Shown: in pieces, positions 48,230 through 61,145 of the stretch
Position numbering within the stretch: position 1 is the stretch's first letter
How the letters are laid out: each line of letters starts with the position of its first letter
Origin: Pithys albifrons albifrons
Lineage: Eukaryota; Chordata; Aves; Passeriformes; Thamnophilidae
Direction: 5' to 3'
DNA length: 64,000 bases
NCBI RefSeq assembly: GCF_047495875.1
Contig: NC_092497.1
Location: forward strand, 67,440,992 to 67,504,991
The notes under the pieces: model-generated
Told to the model about the DNA's origin: nothing
Database searches by the model: none
The model's input: only the letters and a program-made list of their open reading frames with translations
Made by a program: the position numbers and the translations under genes

Positions 48230-49560
48230 CAATGGTTTCTGACTACTACCTACTGCTGGTTGTTCACCTTGGCAGTAACAAGGCTGATAGGAGAACCAGT
48301 GTAATCAAAAAAAGACTTTAAGGCTCTGGATCACCTTGTTAAAGAGATAAGAGAAAAGGTGGTGTTCTCCTTCATTCTTTTGTAGCAGGGATGAACACCA
48401 AAAGTGCTTTGGGCATTACTTTGGGACAGTTCATACAGCATCAGCTGTACTGGAGATGGATGGGGTTTTTATCTGTCTTGCAAGAGCAAAAGGATTCTAT
48501 CCTGTAGAATTGGCAGAGATGATTCAGAGGCCTTTAAAGTAGGTTTGAAGGGGAAGGGCATGAGATCAGGCTCACTAGAGATGAGCTTGTGTGCTGCAAG
48601 CCAGAGTTACAGGTGAAATTGGTAGCCTAGCTGAAGTGCCTGAGCACTAATGCACACAGTATGGGTAACAAACAAGAGTAGGTAGAAGCTATCATGCATC
48701 AGGAGAGCTATGACATAGTCACCACCATGGAAACATGGTGGTATGACTCACATGACTGAAGTGCTGCAATGGATGGCTACAAGCTTTTCAAAAGGAACAG
48801 GAGAGGGAAGAGAGACAGTGGCATAGCTTGGTACGTTAGGGAATGTTTCAACTATAGAGCTCAAAGGCCAGTGATGATAATAAGGTTGAGTGCCCATGGG
48901 TAAGAGTAAGAGGGAAGGCTAACGAGGCAGATATCCTTGTGGAAGTCTTTTATAGACCACCCAACCAGAATGAAGAGGTGGATAAATTATTCTGCAAGTA
49001 GCTGGTTGATGTTTAATGATCATCAGCCCTTGTTCTTGTGGGAGACTTTAACCTGCCAGTTACTCAATACAGCAGAGAGGAGGAAGTGTAGGAAGTTCCC
49101 AGAGTGTGTGTAAAATAACTGCCTGTTACAGCTAAGTGAGCCTACCAAGAGTGAGGCTCTGCTAGACCTTCTGTTTACAAACAGAGAAGGGCTGGTGGTA
49201 GGTGTGGCATTTGGAGGCTGTCTTGGGGACAGCAACAGTGAAATGATAGTTTTCAACACTCGGTGAAGTAAGGAGGGACATAAACCAAACCTCTACACTG
49301 GACTTGCAGAGGGCAGATTTTGGCCTATTCAGGACATTGATTTGGAAAATCCTTTGGGAAGCAGCCATTAAAAACAAAGGGACCAAGGAAGGCTGGACAT
49401 TCTTTAAGAAAGAAATGTTGAAGGTGCAGGAGCAGTCTGTACCAGTGTACTGAAAGAAGACCAGTCTTACTGAGCAGGCCACAAGGAAAAGTCTGAGGGG
49501 CTTAACACTTTCTTTGCTTCAGTCTTCAACAGTGAAACTTGTTATCCTCAGGACAACTTC
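48230..49560 (+). pseudogene. CR1 LINE: 3' end of ORF1, inter-ORF region and ORF2 endonuclease part
   Basis: From 48230 the plus strand shows CR1 features. The start of ORF2 lies near 48655 (ACTAATGCACACAGTATGGG, then AACAAACAAGAGTAGGTAGAAGC). An endonuclease part follows, with VTTMETWWYDSHD-like, MDGYKLFKRNRRG-like, VLVGDFNLP-like (49033-49060) and FGGCLGDSNSEMIVF-like blocks. The conserved asparagine and aspartate of the endonuclease are recognisable, but stops and frame changes are frequent. Similarity fades near 49550 after CTTTGCTTCAGTCTTCAAC. The reverse transcriptase is missing, so this is an internal 5' segment of CR1 rather than the usual 3' remnant. Confidence 0.9.
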
Positions 49561-49764
49561 TCTTTTATCCTCTGGAAATTTAGCCTTTAATTGCCAGTAT
49601 GCAAGTCTCCAGAGCATGTCAGACACTTATTTTTGAAAATTCCAGAAAATGTCAGTGACAAATTTCCATTTTTGCTTACTCAAATTTCAGTGCACAAAAA
49701 GCATCATTTGGTGTTGAGAACATCTAAGTTAAAAAACAGAGGAGATAGGTTGAAGACTTTTACG

Positions 49765-49862
49765 AAAACCACACCACCAACCAAACCAAACCAAAATAAA
49801 CCCCAACTGACCAAAAAAAAAAACCCAACAAAAACAAGCAAAAAAAAATTAAAAAATTAAAA
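49765..49862 (+). repeat. A/C-rich low-complexity island
   Basis: The plus strand is CCAACCAAACCAAACC-type sequence passing into A-runs. The open frame 49591-49860 ends in it and is a by-product. Confidence 0.85.
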
Positions 49863-50108
49863 ATTCCATCCCTTTTAAAATTTCACAGGTTGCACTTGGC
49901 AAGCAATAAGATGAGTGGCATGCAAGTGATAAGAGGAAAATTTCCATCTATTAATTGTTTACCATGAATTTACTACTGAAGATTTTGAACTGTATATAAC
50001 ATGTATGTCACAGGGTACCATGTTCTCTGTCTCACACAACACCTTTACATGCCAGTAGCTTCAGTGTTAGCTTTAAAATATGTTTATCTAAAAACTGTTA
50101 TGGAGTGA

Positions 50109-50739
50109 TGTCCTAGTTCAGCAGGAAGGACCAGTTAACACTGTGTGTGGGGTGATCAAAGCTGTGTATTCTACCCCCTCTATTCATTCCCCAAGGTCAA
50201 TGGACCATTAGCAGCAGCTGCCCAGGGAGCCATTATCACCTTCACACTCAGCCTGAGGGAGCGGAGCTGCTAATGGGCCATCAACAGTTCAACAATACCC
50301 CCTGGTTCCCAGAGTTAATCACCCATTGTGTGAGTCCCCGCCCAGGGGGAGGGACTGGGTGCTCCCTGAGGGTACATAAGTGGTGGGTAAGAAGACCTTG
50401 GGAACTTCTCGTCAGATCCAGAGCAGCAGCAGGACCTCGACAGGAGGAGATCACCGCTCTCGCCTAGACCACAGCCCTTGCCTGCACCAACAGGTTTTTC
50501 ATTTCCTTTTGCTCTGGACTTGGGGGAGCCACAGGGGTCTCAGCACAAGGGCAAACAAACCCCCTTGGGTTTGTGCCCCAGGACACTGGGTTATACTGCT
50601 GGGTTTTTGTGAGTTGAAAGCAATTTCCCTTTTGTGTCAGTGTATTTATTGTAATATTATTATTAAATTTTAGCTTTGACTTATAATCTCTCTCATGGTG
50701 AGTTCATTTCCCCTGCTGGTTTGCCTTTAAACCAGCACA
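50109..50739 (+). mobile_element. Solo LTR, young, perfect 5-bp target-site duplication
   Basis: The 631-bp unit begins TGTCCTAGTTCAGCAGG and ends TTTAAACCAGCACA. AGTGA lies directly on both sides (50104-50108 and 50740-50744). It aligns along its whole length with 28827-29452, with scattered single-base changes and few indels. It has the same TATA-like TACATAAG and ATTAAA signals. Confidence 0.93.
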
Positions 50740-53100
50740 AGTGATCTTACAGATAAGTTTTGCAACAGGTCACTTTTGGGAAACAGTGACAAATTCAAAA
50801 CAATAACTTATGCCCCTAAATCATGAATTGATTAAGACATAAACAATGACACATGTTCTTTATTCATCAAGCCTAGCAACCATACTATTGGAATTCATTT
50901 GACTGGTAAATTTATGTTGGTATTGTGATTTTATATTATATGTATATATGTACAATATAGAAAGAAAGAGTGTTTGAGAAAGTAGAAAATATAGAAAAAG
51001 AATATCAGTTTTGGTGAACCTGTGTCTCAGCCTGCCAGGGAAGAAAGTATTTTATATGACCTAAGTGTAAAACAATTGCATGCCAATGAAAATGACCACT
51101 TCTGAATTACTGGATCATATTCTCCTTTATTTCAGACAGGATAGTGTCTCCTTTGTCCTTTTCACGTTGTTTCGTAATAAAAACTGCAGCTTTTCTAGCC
51201 TCTATTATTTTATTTTATACTCTGTGGTGTGGAGAAATTCTTTTTCATACAGAAGGATATCCTTAATATAATCTCCTATTTTGCTGCACTTAGGTCTCTC
51301 TTTCCTCAGCATTTCTTTGATTGATGAATTTTTTTGCCTTCCCTTCACTCTAGACCTTTCAGTTTAACTGAAAATCTGGTAACATTTCCACTTTCTGGAA
51401 AGCTAGTAGACAGTTTTCTTGCATTAAAAAAAAAAAAAAAAGAGACAAGGAACATGACATGGGAATTTTGAAAATATTTGTATTTTGCTTAAGGTACAAG
51501 ACTATTCTGACATAGTTTTTTTGTGTTTGCATATGTGGAATTATGAATACCATTGTCAATCAATGTCTTCAAATGGCAAAAATACTATAAAGCATAGAAA
51601 TCTTAAACCAGTTTTTATAATAGTATACTTTCTTACCTATAGCACTGTCATTTCTGTAAGTGGTGGGCAATGTATCAAGTTAAAGTTCTTGTAAAGTATG
51701 TCAGCATTTCTCTTCAAATATTCTCTTAAGATTCCAGTTCCAGCAACTTCATGGAAATGTTTATTCATGTTTTGTTTGGTTTTTTTTAAATCTGGTCCTC
51801 AATATTTATATTATTTTTTTAAGTTGGCAACAAATTTTAGATGCATTCTTTTTTTGCAGTGTAATCTCAATATTTAAAGACATTCTCTTATAACATATTC
51901 TCTTATGTTACCTAATTTTTAAGAAGCAGTCACTTGAAAATAACCAAACTAATCAACCTTACTGATTATTCTACTGAATAATATTTCTACACTTTTGTGA
52001 AGGAAGAATACCAGGTTTGATAAGACAAGGAGAGAAAGAAGTGAGCTTCTGTCCATTTTTCAGAAACATACTTTCAAGTCTTAGTCATTAGGAAAAATAT
52101 ATGCATATCCAAGAAGACAGGTGTTTACACTAGGGATCATTAACCGTGTTTATTATATTGTGGCTTTAAAAAGCTTCAAAACCAATTAATGATGGTAAAA
52201 CCTTTAGAGATTCAAAATGTCAATTTCAATACCAAAAAAGAGATAAAAATTTCATTTATACACCTGAATTCCCATGTTAAAAAATCAGATTAGAAAACTA
52301 GTGGGAAGATACTATCATGATATTAGGGTATTGTATGTTTCTGGATGATTCTTTTTTGAATAATTCTCTTTACAGAAAGACCAGTGATAAAAGGAAAGTT
52401 TGAATCTAAAAACTTAACACCATAAAAGGTTTTCTAACACAAGAAACCCAAACCAAGACAACTAGCCAACCAAAAACTATGAAAGTTTTAAATAAATGTC
52501 AAAGCACATTTGTATTTTATATGATTGTGCTCACATTGATTTTTAAAGGCATTATTTTAATGCATTATTTTATTAAACACAGATCTCAGACCAAAAATTC
52601 TGCAATTAATAGAATTCATATCAAAACTTTGGGCTCAAAATGTCCTTCACCAATTGCAGTTGGTATTTTAAAGCAATTTACCTAATGCTTGAAAGCAAGA
52701 AGGACAATATATTTTTTTCTGCTTTTTTACCTCTCCTGCCTTTCGGTGCTTCAAAACCAAATAGGCATCTTCTTCATAGTCACTTATAAAATTCAAGGCT
52801 GTAATTTACATATTCTTGTTCATATTGTATATTGGTGCAGAATAATTTAACAATTTTTTTGTGAGATACATTCTGTCATACAGTTACTTCACATAGATGC
52901 TACCTGAACACATTCTCTGACATGATATATGCCAATGAGACTTAATTTAAAAGCACTTACCACAAGCAATTTGCAACACGTTACTGTTTCAATAATATGT
53001 AACGATGGTAACAGAGTTTGGTGGTAGTAGCACAAGATGTTTATGAACATCGTTTTCAAAAATATATTCTACTGTTGGCTTTGTGATGCAATTACCCCTT
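50740..53100. other. AT-rich sequence without recognised gene
   Basis: No feature beyond an A-run at 51426-51441 and scattered T-runs. Confidence 0.5.
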
Positions 53101-53101
53101 T

Positions 53102-54033
53102 TATTATTGGATTTACATGGCAAGGTTTTGATGGGAAGGTGGGTCTTACAGGGACCTTCTAGAAGCTTCTCTCATGTGCACAAAAGCCTATGTCACCTGG
53201 CTCCAAGACAGCCCCACCACTGGCCAAGACAGAGTCCATCAATGACAGTGGTAGTACCTCTAGGATTTAAGATGGGGAGGAAGTTATTGTGCTGGAGCAA
53301 TTGCGGCCAGAGAAGAGAGCAGTGAGAATATGTGCGAGAAACAGCCCTGCAGACATCGGAGGAAGGAGGTGCTACAGGTGGCAGGGCACGTTCCCCTGCA
53401 GCCTGTGGTGAAGACTCTGATGAGTCAGCCTATGCCTCTGCAGCCCCTGGAGGTCCTTGAGGGAGCAGGTGGATGCTCCTGGAAGAGGCTATGACCCCAT
53501 GTGAAGGCTGCCCTGGAGAAGGCTCCTGGTAGGACCTGTGTACTTGTGGACAGACAGACAAGGCCACACTGAAGCAGGTTTTCTGGCTGGGCTTTTGACC
53601 CCATGGGGGACCTATGCTGGAGCAGTTTGTGAAGAACTACAGCCCTTGAGTGAGACCTCATGCTGGAACATGGGAAGAGTGTGAGGAGGAAGAAGCATAA
53701 GAGGTGTGTGATATACTAACTCCAACCCCCATTCCCCATCCCTCTATGCCACTGGAAGGAGGCAGTGAATTTGGGAGCAAAGTTAAGCCCAGCAAGAAAG
53801 GTGAGTAATTTTTAAGTTTTTGTTTTATTTCTCTTTATCCTACTCCGATTCAATTGGCAATAAACAAAGTTGATTTTGTTTTGCCCATGGTGGTAGTTGA
53901 GTCATCTCTACCTGTCCTTAGTCTTAACCCATGAGCTTTTCATTATATTTTCTCTTCCACAGTCCATATGTGAAGGGGATTGATACCAGATTTTGTGGGC
54001 ACCTGGCATCCAGTCAGGGTAAGCTAACTGTAA
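53102..54033 (+). mobile_element. Old LTR (family of 58580-59676)
   Basis: The start ATTATTGGATTTACATGGC matches, inverted, the outer end of the LTR at 58580-59676. The end CACCTGGCATCCAGTCAGGG matches its other end. Between them lie the shared GAAGCAG/CCCATGGGGGACC words and CCTACTCCGATTCAATTGGC near 53838. An AATAAA signal follows at about 53861. A clear target-site duplication could not be read because both ends are diverged. The frames 53083-53325 and 53661-53425 are by-products. Confidence 0.75.
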
Positions 54034-55544
54034 GATCACATTTCATTTGCACTAGTAATTCATTCACCCAAATCCCATTGCCCCCAGGAGTAAAAGATCT
54101 TCAACCTTCAAAATATAGTAGTGGATTTTTAAATTTTTTCTTTTTTTCCAATTAATTTTGCTTTTAACCCATAACTTCTGTTAGTGATTTTTCCTACTAG
54201 GCTTCTATAAAAAACATTTTCTAGAAAGCAAAGTTACAAGCACATAACAAGAGCCAGATTTCTTTATGGTGCTTTGGTGGGGCATTTTATATGACTTTTT
54301 TTGCTATAATTGTAATTTTATAAACATGAAAGCACTAAATCTCAATGACTTATACAATATAAAGTTTCAACTTTTACAGGGTTTTTTTTTAGTGGAGGGG
54401 AGTGTTGGTTATTTTTTTTTCTTGTTAAAAAGACTGGTTTAGGTCATCAATAATGGTTACAGAAAAGAGGATAATGGTAAATACATTTTACTTGTCATGG
54501 TAGAATTCATACAAAATTTACCTATCACAGATTCATTAGATCTTAGAGAATTTCTGTTCAGAAAGGATATTTTTCAGAGGCTGCTGAAGACTTACACCTT
54601 TTTACTATTCTTACTATAGTTACATGTCTAAAAAGAGAAAATGGTGTGGTTTTATTGTAGAGTTTGTTTGCCTGTCTTCTTAAACTAGTCAGCAAATATT
54701 TCAAAGAAGCTAATTTCAAAAAACTGTGAGTCAAGTCCTTAATGAAATAATTTGTAGATATATTGAAATTATTCATATTCTTTTAATCTTTTAACTCAGT
54801 TCTCCTATGGGACAAAATTTGCTTTCAAAGATTTTGTTCTGCAAAGCATTAACTAAATTTTTAAGTTTATATCAACATTTTCAAAAGAACACCAGTAATT
54901 AACAAAAGAAGTAGTATAAAATATTTACCTTAGAAAAAACCAAAAACCAAACCAGAGGTGAAAAATTTAGCTAATTGCTAATTGTTTTATTTCAATCATG
55001 ATACTGTATGGACCAAAGAACTTAGCTTTATTGCTGAACTCATCTTCATAATCACGATATGTGACAGATACAGGGTTATTTTGTAATACCATGTAATTGT
55101 TCTAACTTGTACATTGTTCTGAAAACCTGGCATGGAAGAAGTCTTTCTAAAATCAGTGTCTTCTATTAAAAAGTGGAAATTTACCTTGTACCTTGATTGA
55201 ACTCAATAGAAATTGACACTAAAGGGTGTGAAATAAACCCAAACAAATCCAAGTAACCTTAAAGTTCATTTACCGTAATCTAAATATTTACAAAGTTTAC
55301 AAGTGTAATTACATTCTTAGTTAACATACAAAAATTGTCTGATGATTAAAGAATTTTCTCAGATTCCTTTTTTTTTCATATTTTTAAGTTGATTTCTATG
55401 AGAATCTATTGTGATCTTTAAATGAATATCATCAGAGTAGCAACTACAGTTTATAAACCACCCAAAACAGAACCTAAGCAGATGCAGGTTCAGTTATCAT
55501 GCTTCCTCCAGCAAACCAAAAGAAGATAATGAAATGTTAAGAAT

Positions 55545-55615
55545 AAGGGTTTGGGGTTGTTGCATTTTGGTTGGTTGGTTGAGAGTTTTTTTGGTTTGGT
55601 TTCATTTTGGTTCTT
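55545..55615 (+). repeat. G/T-rich low-complexity island
   Basis: The plus strand is GGGTTTGGGG, then TTGGTTGGTTGG-type and TTTGGTTTGG-type words. Confidence 0.8.
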
Positions 55616-55774
55616 AATATGGCTACTTGCTTGGAACAACACTATGTATGTTATTTTTGAAGCTCCTTTGCAACACAGTGTGGCAATCACTGAACCAATG
55701 ACACCTTAGCATTTTCTAAAACTGACATATTCATGCCTGCATAGCTGGGCACCAAACAAATAAGTTCTACTGAA

Positions 55775-55860
55775 ATAAGAAAACAAACAAACAAAAAAAG
55801 CCCCAAAACAAGCAATCAACAATAACAATAACAACAAAAACAAAAACAAAACCCCAAAAA
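55775..55860 (+). repeat. A/C-rich low-complexity island
   Basis: The plus strand is AAACAAACAAAC, AACAATAACAAT and CAAAACCCC-type words. It lies about 160 bases from the G/T-rich island at 55545-55615, with opposite polarity. Confidence 0.85.
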
Positions 55861-58579
55861 GTTCATTGACATGGATATAGGTCTAGACCTGTACAAGAAT
55901 CTGTACAGTGTGCTGGCTGGTACAGTACCTTATATACTGCTTTAATACTATAAACTGGCACTGAGATATTCTCTCTCCTCTTTGCTTCTGATTATATTAA
56001 CATAATGCTCTCTCAAACCTAGTCAATATTATACTTTGTCATTGATAGTGCCTGTTATGCAGAATTTAAGCATCTGAGATAATGGTTATTTTATCAATAT
56101 TCTATCATCAAAATGGTCAATTAAAGGTTTGAAAATGATTTATCTTCAATTTGACTAATGTATTATTTAGGATAAAAACTGATTTATAGTAATTATTCAT
56201 CACTGATGTGCCAAATAGTATGAAAACATCCCTTTACAACTGCTAGGATGCAGACATCCTATTTCTTGAAATAAAAATGAATGGTTTTGACTTTCTACAT
56301 GAGTATTAAAATAAAAAAAATTCAAAAAGAGATAAGCGATTTTGTTCATGCACAATAAATAAATAAATATATATATATATTAAAAAAAACAAGCTAAAAA
56401 AGAAACTCAAACCCCAACAACAAATCAAAAGTCCAGTCTCAGGGAAGTACCATCCTTTTCAAGTATAACAACTTGCCTTGCTGTTAGAATAGTCACACAG
56501 GTCACCAGAGACCTTTTGCTTACAGAGAATATATCTAGCACTTGACCTAAGTGCAGATCAATTAAAGGAAAAAAACTCTCACAAAATAATCAGAAAGGTA
56601 TTGCTGGTTCTGTTCTGTTTCAAATTCTAACACATTAGGTCAGAGAGAAAATGTTACTTGTACTACTAATTGTGTTAGTATTAGGAACACCAGATTTTTG
56701 AATCTATGAATCTGGCAGGGGAGGACAGTGAAAACCCCAGTGCTTTGGAATTTCAGGCAAGTATCAGTCTGACAAGCATTTTTATCAAAGTTTTTATCCA
56801 ATTCAATTGCTTATATACATAAAAATATATACTGCAGAAGGCTTTGGGACTAGATCTTAAGAGATTTATTAAGATCCACAACGTCAAGATCCAGGGTGTT
56901 TCAGAAGTGAAAAAAGGCCTTTCCGTCTTGTCGTACAGGATCAAGAGAAACTTTCTGGTATTGTAGCTAGAGCACTAATAGACTTCATTACCTCAATTAA
57001 TTTTAGCCAGTCAAAAGCTGTAAACACTGATAGGAGCAAACTGCAACTCTGTGCTTGCGCTACACTGACTGTTGCTACGCATTTTGAGGTGAAAACACCT
57101 GGATTCATAGGACTGCAGATCCATCACTTCTTACCAGACCTATTACTCTGACAATTTCTGCTTTCTCCCAGTCCTCTGTCCTGCTCATGTGCAAAACGAA
57201 ATGTTTCATTATGAATTTTCCTGCATATATGCAGAAATCGCACTAAATGTTGGCGAGACATACACAAAGATAGAGCAAAGAAGTAGGATAGTATTTACAC
57301 ATATAGTAGCAGCATAATGCATTTTTAAAAATGCAGAGTAGCTGACAGAAATTTAATCAATTCCTTCTGTTCATTTATGATAGTCAAAGACAGTGCATAA
57401 GTGTGTAATTCAAAAGAACTGGGTAATTTCATAGTACAGTGAGGAAAACTGACTTGGCATAGTTGACTTACTGACACCAGCTATCCTTCTGCTGTCACTT
57501 TTAATTCTACATAAACAATTAACTCTAACATCTCCTACTGCCAGAGACAGTTCATATTCTGTGAATGACTGTGGTCATTCAGGACATTAGCACGCATTTT
57601 CTTGTTTAATACCAGAAAACTTATGGGATTAAACCAATGGAGCAAAATGACGACTTTGAATTTGGGTTTGTAATAAAAAGATTGTTCTCCAGTTATAATA
57701 CAGCTGTAGAATATAGCTACATTTCCATGAAATGAAAAACACATGCAAGTCTGTATTTTTTTCCCAGATTTGACATATTCAGATACATGTCCCTCCTGCA
57801 GAAAATATGTATAGCTAAGCAGGGCCAGAGATTTCTTCCAGGAAGCACTTTGTGAAATTTTCCTTTTTTCTTTTTCCTTATGAAACAATTAAAATTATAT
57901 AACCTTCTTACTGGCAACTGTGAGTTTCAAAAAAACCCAACACATTTTTAAATTAATTTTATACATCAGGTAAGGCACACAAAAAAGCAAAACAGCCTGC
58001 TAGTGAAAAATATCCTACTTTTTCTTAATGGTGTTTGGAAATAATAGTAACTATATCTGTTTAACAGCAAGACAAAACTTTTTTGTTTGCTTTTTTCCTT
58101 GTCTTTTGATGATTGGAACCTCATTCTCCATCTAATTTGTCAGTTTTATGGCACAGTAAAATTGTTTGTATTGTTTTTATCAATGGATTTGTACAGAATG
58201 GAAATATCCATAAAATGAATAACCAAAAGCAAATTCTATTATAGTGGAATTTATAACTTTTGAGAAAAAGAGAGAAGGAGAGAAGGAAAGTGAGAAAAAG
58301 TAGATACAAAATAATCATGTAATTTTATAATAGGTCATTTTTCAGGTCTGAACCTGATTCCATCAAGTGAAAATATGAATTTTGCAAGAAATTATGACAG
58401 CAAATCACTTTTAAACAGCCATATTACACTGGGTTTTTCTGTTATACTATATATATATGTATAAAATATATTCCTGTAACTATCTGTACAAACTGAAAAA
58501 GGCAGCTAATACACACAACTCACACAAAACCAGCAGTGATAAAAAATGCAGCTGTAAATTTGAATGTATGGTGTGCTTG

Positions 58580-59676
58580 TGTAATGGGTTGACCCTGGCT
58601 GGAAACCAGGTCCCCACTAAAACCGCTCTCTCCCTCCCTTCTGCAACTGGACAGAGGAGGCAAAAAATCACAATGAAGGATTCATGAGGTAAGAGCTGGG
58701 AGAGTTCAGTTACTGATCACCATCACAGACAAAACAGATTCAAAATGCAGATATTGATTAAATTTATTACTGATAGGATCAGCGTAAAGTAGTAAGAAGT
58801 AAAAACATCTTCCCCCCACCCCTCTTTCCTTCCAAGTTCTATCTCCTTTCCCTCAGTGGCACAGGGAGATGGGGGAGTGCGGGCAATGGTCAGTTGCTGT
58901 TTCTGCTGCTGTCCAGGGTGAGGAACTTTTCCCTGCTTCCCATGGGGTCCTTCTCACAGAAGACAGTCCTTAACTAACCTCTCTAGCATGAGTCTATCCC
59001 ACAGGCAAAAGTTCTTCACAAACTGCTGTCCTGTGGGTCACTTCTCCATGGGATCTGGTCCTTCACAAACAAGCTGCTCCACTGTGGGTCCCCCACAAGG
59101 CCTCAAGTCCTACCAGGAAAACACCTGCTCCAGTGTGGGCTCCCCTCTCCACAGGCTGTAGGTCCCTGCCAGCACCTTGTTCCACCATGGGCCTCACACA
59201 TGATCACAGCCTCTTTCACACATGCACCTGCTCCAATGTGGGCTCATCCATGGGCTGCAGGAGGATCTCTCCACCCTGACAGTCCTCCATGGGCTGAAGG
59301 GGCACAACTCCCTCACCATGGACTGCACCACAGGCTGCAGGGACCTCAGTTCCAGCACCTGGAGCATGTCCTCTTTCTCCTTCTGTACTGATCTTAGTAT
59401 CTACATTGTTGTTCTCACTCTGCTCTTCCCTTGCTGCAGTTTTCAACTGTACAATAACTTTCTCTCCATTCTTAAATACCTTATCATGGAGGCATTACTA
59501 TAATTCCCAAATGGCCCAGCCTTGGCTGCAGTAGGAAGGCTATCCTGGAGCCAACTGGCATTGGCTCCAGCAAACATAAAGAAAACTTCTGGCAGATTCT
59601 AACAGAAGCCACCCCTGTAAGCCCTCAAGACCCCACCCCACCACTACCAAAAAGCTGGCCACAGGAACCAAATACA
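58580..59676 (-). mobile_element. LTR of an endogenous retrovirus, nearly full-length
   Basis: On the minus strand the unit starts TGTATTTGGTTCC at 59676 and ends ...CCAGGGTCAACCCATTACA at 58580. Flanking 5-mers are GCTTG (58575-58579) and GTTTG (59677-59681), a target-site duplication with one mismatch. The body repeats a motif of the form GGGACCCACAGTGGAGCAG several times with variation (59050-59300). The same family appears at 27355-28788 and 53102-54033. The end with GGTTGACCCTGGCTGGA is a common motif of avian ERVL-type LTRs as I remember them. Open frames inside it (58457-59503) are by-products. Confidence 0.85.
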
Positions 59677-60078
59677 GTTTGTTTCAGATACTGTTCAAGT
59701 CACAACAGGAGCATAGTTCTTGGACAAAGAATATAAACTGTATATGTTAAGGGACCTCTGCAGCAATAGAGTTTAATAGAAGATGAACAGTTATTCTCAA
59801 GAAACAAATAAGGGCTGTCCCAGCACCTACTCTTTACAAATTTTCCATTTACTCAATAATATCTCCATAAAGGGATACTATCTTCAGCTAAAAGAAAGGA
59901 AGATATGTACCTTTACTTCAAATATATTTTCATACTTTTATGAGTTAATTTTTATTGGAAACACTATTCTAATCTGCATACTGACAGAGATATATTTGTT
60001 TGCCTTAATAATAGTTTGAGGAGACTCAGTGTCTCAAAAGATGGTGTGGCTTTCTTGTTAGGAGTAGTTGCAGAATAT

Positions 60079-60667
60079 TGTGGGAGAATCGTAAAATGGA
60101 TTTACAAGGAGGCTGGTACTGGGGAGCAGCTCGAACCAGATCAGCTACATATATAAGAGGCTTTGTTGTTGAAGTTTGAAAGTTATGCTTTTACTCTATG
60201 GCAATTGGTTTGGAAAGTTTTATTGTACGGATTGGTAACCTGCTTGGTTCAACCCTCACATGTTAAACCCTTAGAGCTTTGTCCCCAGTTAATCACTGTG
60301 CTGCTGAGGTGCAGGGGCTGCTCCCTGGGCTGGGGCAGCCCCGTCTGGGGATTGCCCCTGCCTCAAATTGCCAATGCAGCTGCTGCTGCTGCTGGTGGTG
60401 CTATGCCCACACCTTCTGCGCTCCTCCACCCTCTTCCACCTCTGTCCTAATGCCTGGTTACCTATTATTTAGTTTTCCCATCATTTAATGAGTTGTTCCC
60501 CACTGGCTATCCAGTGTACTCTGCCTCTACCCTTACCCAATCATGTTGGAGTTCCAAAATCTTCCCTCAGAACCCTATAAATATCTGTGTTGTTTCTCAA
60601 TAAAGACCATTCACTTTTGTGCCTTCATTTCATCTGGTGCGGAGTGTGTAATTTTCCCCAGTCAACA
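60079..60667 (+). mobile_element. Probable LTR with TATA box and polyadenylation signal
   Basis: TATAAA at about 60573 and AATAAA at about 60600 are followed 60 bases later by ...CCAGTCAACA, a CA end. This is the compact R-U5 layout of gammaretrovirus-type LTRs. A GC-rich block with a (CTG)n-like run lies upstream at 60300-60440. The 5' end is unclear: TGTGGG at 60079 is one choice, TGTTGTTG at 60164 another. For the latter, flanking GCTT and GCTC would be an imperfect 4-bp duplication. Confidence 0.6.
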
Positions 60668-61145
60668 GCTCATCAAAATACCACTATAGCATTAAGGTGA
60701 AGCATCCCCTGAAACTACCAGTCACTGTTTTTTTAACACCCTCGTAATAAATTCTCAGAAAACACTTAACTACTCTAAAGACATAATTAAGAAATTGAGA
60801 GCAGCAAGCAGTGCCTGAGAAAGTCAGTATCACACAGCCTAGAAACTGTCAATAATAGACCTTATTAATACTGAAAGAAAATGTAACTGGATTAATTTCA
60901 GTGAAATTAGTGATTTGCTATTATGCAGCACAGATCTGAAATATGCTATGTTAAAACTGATGAAGTCATGCATACAAACATATGGAAGGATTTCAATCTT
61001 TTGGTCTGCCCTGTATTTTAATATTTGGGAGTCTAGCCAAATGTAATTTTGTGGCAGCTGCCAAATCAGTGGGAAAATATCACAATCAAACCTAGATAAT
61101 CAAACCTAGATAATTAACAGTCCACATCTTTGGGCAAGTCAAGAT
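60668..61145. other. AT-rich sequence with a short tandem duplication
   Basis: A 14-base unit (ATCAAACCTAGATA) is tandemly duplicated at 61085-61112. No gene was recognised. Confidence 0.6.

Larger units (their letters stand above)
54034..58579. other. AT-rich sequence without recognised gene
   Basis: Only simple repeats stand out: G/T-rich (55545-55615) and A/C-rich (55775-55860) islands, and an AAATA/AT run at 56353-56382. No coding or RNA feature was recognised. Confidence 0.5.

Noticed and set aside
60163..60450. Overlapping plus-strand frames with alanine and cysteine runs
   Set aside because: They are translations of a (CTG)n-like run inside a probable LTR.
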